A stretch of DNA of 64,000 nucleotides from Spirosoma sp. 48-14 (GTDB lineage: Bacteria; Bacteroidota; Bacteroidia; Cytophagales; Spirosomataceae), in assembly GCF_001898575.1 (NCBI RefSeq), contig NZ_MKUD01000045.1:73362-137361 (forward strand). Reading direction: 5' to 3'. The notes below the pieces were generated by a model that was not told the origin of the DNA, did no database searches, and was given only the letters and a program-made list of their open reading frames with translations. Position 1 is the first letter of the stretch; each line of letters starts with the position of its first letter. This document shows, piece after piece, positions 58,285-64,000 of this stretch. The translations under genes were made by a program, and so were the position numbers.

Positions 58285-59292
58285 ATGCATGCCGGACAAA
58301 AATACACGTTGAAAGAGTTCCTTTTCTGGACCCGCCGAACGATCTACTGGCTCTTAGGAATTAATGTAGGCGTTACGTTTCTCTATGAAGTTATAGGCCT
58401 TAAATGGATTGGAATACCCTGGGTACCGATTGCGCTACTGGGTACGGCAGCCGCCTTCATTGCCGGTTTTCGAAACAACGCTACCTATGCCCGTGCCTGG
58501 GAAGCCCGGCAGATTTGGGGAGGAATTGTCAATAGCAGCCGTAGCCTGGGGATCATGGTTCGCGACTTCATACGGGCTCCAGCCTCCTCTGAGGATACAT
58601 CAAAGCAGATTCATCAACAGCTCATTTACCGACATATTGCCTGGCTGACGGCTCTTCGATTTCAGCTACGAGAACCACGAACCTGGGAAAATATGGATAA
58701 GCCGTATAACATCGAATATCGCCAGAATTATAAGGTAGCTGAACGGGAAGGCAATTTGTCGGATGAACTTCGCAGGGTATTACCGAGCGAAGAAACCGAC
58801 TATGTTCTGAGCAAGAAGAACCGGGCTACACAACTCATCAGCCTTCAGTCTAAACAACTACGAGACCTGGTTGATAAAGGATGGCTTGAGAATTTTCGCT
58901 ATATCGAGCTAGAGCTAATGCTGAAAGAGCTATACGAACATCAGGGCAAAAGTGAGCGAATCAAAAACTTTCCGTATCCCCGGCAATTCGCTACCATCAG
59001 CACGCTGTTCATTCGATTGTTTGCCTGGATGGTGCCGTTTGGCCTCCTGAAAGAGTTCGATAAACTGGGCGAGCATCTGGTGTGGCTTACGGTTCCGTTT
59101 GGCATGCTGGTATCCTGGGTGTTTATGAGCCTTGAGCAAGTGGGCGAGAGCACTGAAAACCCATTTGAAGGTAGCGCTAACGACGTCCCAATTACCAACA
59201 TGAGCCGCACCATCGAAATCGACCTTCGCGAAATGCTCGACGAAACCGACATACCGCCCGCCCTGACGCCTGTACAAAATATTTTACTGTAA
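58285..59292 (+). CDS. Bestrophin-family (UPF0187) chloride-channel-like protein
   Basis: A 335-residue membrane protein of the bestrophin family. Matching elements: LGINVGVTFLYEVIGLKWIGIPWVPIALLGTAAAFIAGFRNNATYARAWEARQIWGGIVNSSRSLGIMVRDF (TM1-2 with the conserved RxxxxWExRxxWG motif), then FRYIELELMLKELYEHQGKSERIKNFPYPRQFATISTLFIRLFAWMVPFGLL. The late FGMLVSWVFMSLEQVGESTENPFEG contains the bestrophin C-terminal NPFEG element. Bacterial members form anion or cation channels. It stands alone and converges with the metallo-hydrolase gene. Confidence 0.93.
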   Translation: MHAGQKYTLKEFLFWTRRTIYWLLGINVGVTFLYEVIGLKWIGIPWVPIALLGTAAAFIAGFRNNATYARAWEARQIWGGIVNSSRSLGIMVRDFIRAPASSEDTSKQIHQQLIYRHIAWLTALRFQLREPRTWENMDKPYNIEYRQNYKVAEREGNLSDELRRVLPSEETDYVLSKKNRATQLISLQSKQLRDLVDKGWLENFRYIELELMLKELYEHQGKSERIKNFPYPRQFATISTLFIRLFAWMVPFGLLKEFDKLGEHLVWLTVPFGMLVSWVFMSLEQVGESTENPFEGSANDVPITNMSRTIEIDLREMLDETDIPPALTPVQNILL

Positions 59293-59311
59293 AATTCTGC
59301 TAGTAAAATCC

Positions 59312-60346
59312 TTATTTAAACACCATCGGTCGGCCCTCCTGCGGCACCAGAAATTTGCTTTCAGGAATTGCGTGTTCATTTAGTGCTTTTTTCAGATCGT
59401 TGGCAGGTTCAAACAAACCGTCGTCCCCTTGTTGAAATGTACCGAAGTGGATACCCACAGCTTGTTGAGCCTTCACATCAATAAATGCCTGAACGGCACC
59501 CGCTGGCGATACATGCACTGGCGCCATAAACCACTCGGGTCGATAAGACCCAATCGGTAGTAAAGCCAGTTTTATGGGACCACCTGCCCGTTCGGCCTGT
59601 TCAGCAATACGCTTGAAATGTGGGCCATAGCCGCTATCGCCACAGAAGTACGTAATACCAAAACTCGTATGAAGCAGATAGCCGCACCAGAGGGTTTCGT
59701 CGCGGTCGCCCATACCCCGGTTGCTGAAATGCTGAGCCTGCGTACAGGTAAGCCGAAGCTTTTCAGTAATCGTCAACGTATCGTTCCAGTCGAGTTCGCG
59801 AGTCGTTCGTCCGTCGACCGATTTAGGCAGGTGCGATACACCCAGGGGCGTTACGAAGAGAGGATTGTGAGCTTTAACCAGTTTCTTGATGGTTGGCAGA
59901 TCGAGGTGGTCATAGTGGTTGTGGCTGAGCAACACCACATCAATCGGTGGTAATTCCTCAAAACGGAGTCCTGGTGGTCGCTTCCGTTTAATCCCTAGCC
60001 ACGAAGTCGGCCCCACCCTCTTTGACCACACTGGATCGGTCAGGATATTCAACCCGGCCGTTTGAATTAGAAACGTGGAGTGGTTCACAAACGTAATTAC
60101 CAGGCTATCGCCCTCAATGCGTGTTGCTGGCCGATCTCCAACGTAGGCATCAGGCTGGTCGGGCCAGGGGCCTTTATCCCGATTCAACAGCCACTTCAAC
60201 AGGCTGCCGGTTCCTCGTTCAGACATACCGGGGTTGAAAAATTTTTTACCATCAAAATGATCCGTTACCGGACCTTTATAGCGCGGTGCGCAGGCCGATA
60301 CCAGTAGAATCAAACCCGAAATGAGAACAGGGAGCAGGTAATACAT
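59312..60346 (-). CDS. Metallo-beta-lactamase-fold lipoprotein (NAPE-PLD/UlaG-like)
   Basis: A 344-residue enzyme with a lipoprotein signal (MYYLLPVLISGLILLVSAC, Cys 19). The MBL fold follows: NHSTFLIQTAGLNILTDPVWSKRVGPTSWLGIKRKRPPGLRFEELPPIDVVLLSHNHYDHLD with the zinc-binding HxHxDH, then YFCGDSGYGPHFKRI for the second metal site and the final FGTFQ histidine. The order and the WSKRVGP-type insert fit the N-acyl-phosphatidylethanolamine phospholipase D / RomA group. Likely a periplasmic phosphodiesterase on a lipid or small molecule. It converges with the bestrophin gene. Confidence 0.93.
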   Translation of the reverse strand: MYYLLPVLISGLILLVSACAPRYKGPVTDHFDGKKFFNPGMSERGTGSLLKWLLNRDKGPWPDQPDAYVGDRPATRIEGDSLVITFVNHSTFLIQTAGLNILTDPVWSKRVGPTSWLGIKRKRPPGLRFEELPPIDVVLLSHNHYDHLDLPTIKKLVKAHNPLFVTPLGVSHLPKSVDGRTTRELDWNDTLTITEKLRLTCTQAQHFSNRGMGDRDETLWCGYLLHTSFGITYFCGDSGYGPHFKRIAEQAERAGGPIKLALLPIGSYRPEWFMAPVHVSPAGAVQAFIDVKAQQAVGIHFGTFQQGDDGLFEPANDLKKALNEHAIPESKFLVPQEGRPMVFK

Positions 60347-60414
60347 GTCATTAATCTACGAATGAATCTGAATATAAATCGTATGTCCTGTTGAATGTTC
60401 AAAACTTTCGGGAA

Positions 60415-60445
60415 TTCGCGAATACCAAAACACTCCTTATCTTTG
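60415..60445 (+). promoter_or_regulatory. Probable promoter of the NarL-type regulator
   Basis: TATCTTTG (60438-60445) is an exact match to TAnnTTTG. TTCG (60415-60418), one mismatch from TTTG, lies exactly 19 nt upstream. The regulator starts at 60483, giving a leader of about 32 nt. Confidence 0.6.
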
Positions 60446-60482
60446 AGTTATACTATTCCCTCTTTTTTAGCCCATACTACTT

Positions 60483-61136
60483 ATGTCCTCGCCAATCCGC
60501 GTCGTACTAACGGACGATCACGAAATAATTTTAGATAGTTTATCCTTACTTCTGGGCCGTATCGAAGGTGTAGAGGTCGTCGGTGCGCTAAACGACAGTC
60601 GGGATGTAGTCGATTTTCTCCGAGAGCATGAAGTCGATATTTTGCTCACCGATTTGGATATGCCCGACCTGAACGGTATTAACCTGACCTTGCAGGTCCG
60701 CCAGCATTTCCCCCAGCTTAGAGTGCTGATGCTTACGGTTTCGGAAGATGCCGATCGTATTCGGGAAGCCTTCCGGGCGGGCATTTCGGGTTATGTGATG
60801 AAAAAGGCTGGTAAAGCCGAACTCGAACGAGCGATTAAAACCCTGGCCCGTGGCGAAAAATACTTCTCCGAATCGGTGATGACGCAGTTGATGGCCCTAC
60901 CCGTTGAATCGCCCCGCCCGACCGACGAAGCCCCTGCCCCACTGGTGCCCCTCACCGATCGCGAAATCGAAATTATCAAACTGGTAGCACAGGAACTATC
61001 GACCAACGCCATTGCTGATAAGCTTTTCATCAGTCCCGGAACTGTCGAAACGCACCGACACAACATCCTTCGCAAATTAGGCGTCAAAAACTCCATCGGC
61101 ATTATCAAATATGCGGTAAAACATGGACTGTTGTGA
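60483..61136 (+). CDS. NarL/LuxR-family response regulator
   Basis: A 217-residue regulator. The receiver domain has D11-D12, phospho-acceptor D57 (LLTDLDMPDLNG), T85 and the VMKKA lysine near 107. The C-terminal LuxR-type HTH (about 150-217) has LTDREIEIIKLVAQELSTNAIADKLFISPGTVETHRHNILRKLGVKNS. All key residues are intact. No histidine kinase is adjacent; the downstream gap has no gene. Targets are unknown. Confidence 0.95.
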   Translation: MSSPIRVVLTDDHEIILDSLSLLLGRIEGVEVVGALNDSRDVVDFLREHEVDILLTDLDMPDLNGINLTLQVRQHFPQLRVLMLTVSEDADRIREAFRAGISGYVMKKAGKAELERAIKTLARGEKYFSESVMTQLMALPVESPRPTDEAPAPLVPLTDREIEIIKLVAQELSTNAIADKLFISPGTVETHRHNILRKLGVKNSIGIIKYAVKHGLL

Positions 61137-61453
61137 TAACCCCATTCAGCTACTTATAACGGTTTAGTGTTTAAAAGAAAAGATTAGAAGACACGGGTTT
61201 TAAAGCAGGCCAGTTCATTTGCACTTACCAGATAGCCATACGCTATATCAGTCGGCACGGAATTCAAAAGCGAACAATTTATTCAATCTTATGATTTGCT
61301 TCTTCTACAAGTACTAGTTGAAAAGGAGAGCTAAGTCGAGGTGTAAGTTCGCGTAAACTCCGTACTATGGATACCAGAATAGTCTCTAAGACCAGCGTAA
61401 AACGAGCTGATAGGTTGAGGCTTGCAATTCGCTAAAGGGCAGAAGACGGACGG
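61137..61453. other. Intergenic gap of 317 bp
   Basis: I find no convincing gene, RNA, repeat or strong hairpin. The NarL-type gene and the GH88/105 gene converge on it, so it needs only terminators. Its composition is a little AT-richer than the neighbours. Confidence 0.4.
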
Positions 61454-62620
61454 TTAATCCTGAACCAGCGACATCGCACACCAGATCATGGGGGCCTGTC
61501 CGTGCAAATCTCCGGTTATACGTTTTCTGTCGAGGTAGTATTGCCGGTCATTCTTCTTGTTTGTCCCTTCGCAAATAGCGCTTAAGTCGCCTTTATCATC
61601 CAGGTATCCGCAGAGAGCAATCCAGGCTTTTCGGGCAGCTGGGCCGTAGGTTTTCTCATCTAACCACCCCTTTTTCAACCCCCTGATAAATGCAAATGTA
61701 AACATGGCAGAACCAGACGTTTCAGGCCAGGCGGTAGGATCGTCCAGTAGCTGATGCCACATGCCGTTCTTATCCTGGTAGTTCAGTAGCGTTTTCATCA
61801 TGTTTCTGTAACCCTGGAGAATACGTGGCCGGTAGATGTTGTCTTCCGGGAGAATCGACAGCAGTTCAGTCATGCCGGCAGCGAGCCAGCCGTCTCCTCG
61901 TCCCCAATAAAAGGGCACATCATCCGCATGGTAAAACAGACCATTTGGTGTTTGGAGCGTATCCAGATAAGCGATCATCTGCCGCGCTGTCCGATCCAGG
62001 TAGGCCGCGTTTTTGGTAGCCCGGTAAGCCTGTGCCTGCAAGACTGTAATCATGTACATGTCGTCCATCCAGAACCGCGTGTGCCAGCTAAATCCCTGAC
62101 TATACCAGGTTCGGGCCGCAGGAGATAGCTTCCCATATTCGTCCGGCTGCAGCGTTTTGAATTGCTCCACTGCCGGAAAAAGCCCTGGGCCCCTAAACCG
62201 CTTATCGTTTGTTTGATTGTAAACTTCCAGCGGAATGATCCCGATTACAGCCCGGTCAACGTCTCTGGGATATGGAACCAGGCTAGCTTCTTCGTTCAGT
62301 AATAGCTCAGCCCGTTTGACGAGCCGTTGGTGAAGCTCCTTATCACCCGTTTTTTGGGTAAACACCAAAGCCCCATACCAGGCACAGGCATCAGGATAGG
62401 TTATCTCTTTGGGTGGTGTTTCTTTAAAGGCGCCAAAGGTACTGTGCGGCCGTGCCAGAAAGCGCTCAACCAGTCGCTGGCCAACTGCCCTGGGGTCGGC
62501 GTTTGCTGGTAAATCGCTGAAAGCCTTGATCGAATGCTGGCTAAATGCATACCGGCTAACGAGCAAAATGCATAAGCCAAGGTAGCATCGCAGGCAGGTA
62601 ATCCTAGGTTTTTGACTCAT
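61454..62620 (-). CDS. Unsaturated glucuronyl/rhamnogalacturonyl hydrolase, GH88/GH105
   Basis: A 388-residue exported enzyme (signal peptide about 1-27) with the (alpha/alpha)6 barrel of GH88/GH105. Signatures: WHTRFWMDDMYMITVLQAQAYRAT (substrate Asp in WMDDMYM), FYHADDVPFYWGRGDGWLAAGM (WGRGDGW motif), and QDKNGMWHQLLDDPTAWPETSGSAMFTFAFIRGLKKGWL (ETSGSAMF motif). It cleaves the unsaturated uronic acid left by pectin or related lyases. The downstream/upstream neighbour at 62.7-64 kb looks carbohydrate-related, so this may be the edge of a polysaccharide-use cluster that continues beyond the window. Confidence 0.93.
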   Translation of the reverse strand: MSQKPRITCLRCYLGLCILLVSRYAFSQHSIKAFSDLPANADPRAVGQRLVERFLARPHSTFGAFKETPPKEITYPDACAWYGALVFTQKTGDKELHQRLVKRAELLLNEEASLVPYPRDVDRAVIGIIPLEVYNQTNDKRFRGPGLFPAVEQFKTLQPDEYGKLSPAARTWYSQGFSWHTRFWMDDMYMITVLQAQAYRATKNAAYLDRTARQMIAYLDTLQTPNGLFYHADDVPFYWGRGDGWLAAGMTELLSILPEDNIYRPRILQGYRNMMKTLLNYQDKNGMWHQLLDDPTAWPETSGSAMFTFAFIRGLKKGWLDEKTYGPAARKAWIALCGYLDDKGDLSAICEGTNKKNDRQYYLDRKRITGDLHGQAPMIWCAMSLVQD

Positions 62621-62737
62621 TTTTGTGAATCGGTTAGGCCATTTTTTGAAACGTTATCGTTACCCTTACCAGGATGATTCCTGAACAAATGAATAGCTGC
62701 TTCACAGCCGTTCAATCTTAGAAAGGGTAGCAGGATG

Positions 62738-64000
62738 TTATAAATGAGCCGGGAGGGGCTGTACATTCGTTGGGATGTTTACAGACAACCCTTGCCAGCT
62801 TGCGTTCATAGTGCCGGGACGTTCCGTGAGGGTTACGGCTTCGCTGGGTAGCTGTTCCATGGATGTACCCATCGAAAAGGAGAATCCCCAGGCGGCTTCT
62901 TTTATTTCTTTCAGATCAAATTCTTTTTCAGGCCCGCTGTAAATCACGTAATCGAGCCAGGCCCCGCCCGTATCAGACCCCGTCTCCCAATGCCCCGGAT
63001 ACTGATCAAATACCGCTTTGTAGAGCTGGATTTTAAACTGTAACCCGTCCATGACCAGTGTGATGGGCTGATTGCCATCCTTTGGCAGAGCCAGATTCGG
63101 GATACTCGACTGCTTGCCGAACTCGAATCGTAGTCGAAAATCACGGGCTTTTACGCGTCCGCTGGTGATCCGGTCGATGCTAATGTGTTTATCGCCTGCA
63201 TTGGTGGCCAGGTTAATGCCAGCCAGGATTTTATTTTCCTTTTGCTGACTATAAAAGCTGGCGGAGCTAAAATCATAGTCGTCGTGCAGGAACCGCACCT
63301 GTAGATAGTGAGGCTGCTGCACAGTACCCCAGTAGGCTAAAAAAGGTCGACGCTGATTCCACATAGACGACCGGCTGGCCGTCGCCAGCGCAAAGGATTG
63401 GGTCATGTAGGCGGTACCAATGATTTGAGGATCAGTACCCTCAAAAACGTCAGTCTGCGTTTTTGGAAAGGTGCCCGATTGAAAATAAGGATATAAATCG
63501 CTTGGTAGCGAATGTTTTACACGGTTATAGGTATACGTCTGGCCCGGTTTTATGTCGATGGCCCCTTTAGTGGCTCTGCTGATCAGATCGTAAAACGAAT
63601 TATTGAGTAATGAACTATAGGCCCGGCTGTGCGGCCCGGCCCACTGACCTGAGGGCGTATGATAATGCGTGGCGACCATTTTCCAGCCCCGATAGTACAA
63701 TTCATCGATCATACGCTTAGCCGATGGTTCGATGATATGCGCTTTCATTCGGCTTAGCTCGTCAAGGGCTATTATCGTATAGGCTGGGCTGTTGTATTCC
63801 GAGAACCCATTCTTTTCCCTGGTGTATGCATAAAAACGGTTGAGCCTGTCTGTTGAATAGGCCTGCATGTCGGCCAGATCAAACAGATGTGAAACCAGGT
63901 AAGTCACGTAGGTCCCCATGATGGCAATATTTGTATAGCTCATGGTGATGTTACGCTTCTGGATCGACTGGGCCGCCAGAATCAGTGCGTGCTGAATGCG
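62738..64000 (-). CDS. Carbohydrate-related protein of unknown type (partial, 5' end outside)
   Basis: The frame ends with a stop at 62738 and stays open to the window edge, where 19 codons before the ATG at 63943 are also in frame (RIQHALILAAQSIQKRN). The start is therefore outside. The visible 420 residues show a helical first half (MGTYVTYLVSHLFDLADMQAYS, NGFSEYNSPAYTIIALDELSRM), suggesting an alpha/alpha toroid, then a beta-rich second half (HYLQVRFLHDDYDFSSASFY, ITLVMDGLQFKIQLYK). This recalls polysaccharide-lyase-like layouts. I do not recognise a family. It is upstream of the GH88/105 gene on the same strand, so one operon is likely. Confidence 0.62.
   Translation of the reverse strand, partial: RIQHALILAAQSIQKRNITMSYTNIAIMGTYVTYLVSHLFDLADMQAYSTDRLNRFYAYTREKNGFSEYNSPAYTIIALDELSRMKAHIIEPSAKRMIDELYYRGWKMVATHYHTPSGQWAGPHSRAYSSLLNNSFYDLISRATKGAIDIKPGQTYTYNRVKHSLPSDLYPYFQSGTFPKTQTDVFEGTDPQIIGTAYMTQSFALATASRSSMWNQRRPFLAYWGTVQQPHYLQVRFLHDDYDFSSASFYSQQKENKILAGINLATNAGDKHISIDRITSGRVKARDFRLRFEFGKQSSIPNLALPKDGNQPITLVMDGLQFKIQLYKAVFDQYPGHWETGSDTGGAWLDYVIYSGPEKEFDLKEIKEAAWGFSFSMGTSMEQLPSEAVTLTERPGTMNASWQGLSVNIPTNVQPLPAHL

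Noticed and set aside
61137..61453. Possible small RNA or gene in the 317-bp gap
   Set aside because: No promoter match, strong hairpin or start-to-stop frame of note was seen.

Overview
The window looks like chromosomal DNA of a member of the Bacteroidota, most likely a Cytophagales organism close to Spirosoma. Evidence: a PorQ-type type IX secretion protein, a hybrid periplasmic-sensor kinase with an AraC output, an FtsX/MacB-type permease, SSS symporters next to TlpA-like thioredoxins, GH20 and GH88/105 hydrolases, many lipoproteins, weak Shine-Dalgarno sites, and promoter matches to the Bacteroidota pattern TTTG-N19-TAnnTTTG. The genus is an inference from gene style. I see no insertion sequence, prophage, CRISPR array or rRNA. 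One tRNA (Leu, UAG) is present.

Layout. 0-6.8 kb: end of a PAP2-like gene, secreted adenosine deaminase, acyl-CoA carboxylase, two LVIVD-repeat lipoproteins with a putative outer-membrane protein, porQ. 6.8-12.7 kb: AT-rich permease, GH20 hexosaminidase, hslU. 12.9-19.3 kb: a heavy-metal RND efflux operon (TolC, adaptor, CusA/CzcA pump) behind a response regulator, with five tandem 11-bp boxes in front of the TolC gene. 19.5-26.4 kb: small proteins, DUF3237, NTF2-like proteins, hybrid sensor, MFS pump. 26.5-36.3 kb: mltG, YbgC-type thioesterase, YihY, glycosyltransferase, YciO, lipoprotein, trigger factor, tRNA-Leu, RelA/SpoT. 36.4-38.9 kb: Fur, DUF3291, purA.

38.9-44.1 kb is the least understood region: a HolD-like hypothetical, an ankyrin membrane protein, a DUF3592 protein and two similarly built coiled-coil/4-TM/coiled-coil proteins. 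44.2-50.6 kb: a DevBCA-TolC-like ABC exporter with a divergent MarR-type regulator, then chrA. 50.7-64 kb: 2OG-Fe(II) oxygenase, exported superoxide dismutase, recR, clpS, SSS symporter, TlpA-like protein, cupin, GNAT, bestrophin, NAPE-PLD-like metallo-hydrolase, NarL-type regulator, GH88/105 and a truncated carbohydrate-related gene.

The most unusual signal is outside the genes. More than a dozen intergenic gaps hold foldback sequences. Several are built from short words (7-9 nt) repeated with drift on one arm and as the reverse complement on the other. Some are clear terminators with T tracts; others have no T tract. One word family (8-nt GAAAGAGY) occurs at two unlinked loci, and a 7-nt CATTNNN family at two others. 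These and the 11-bp operator array are the observations I would follow first.
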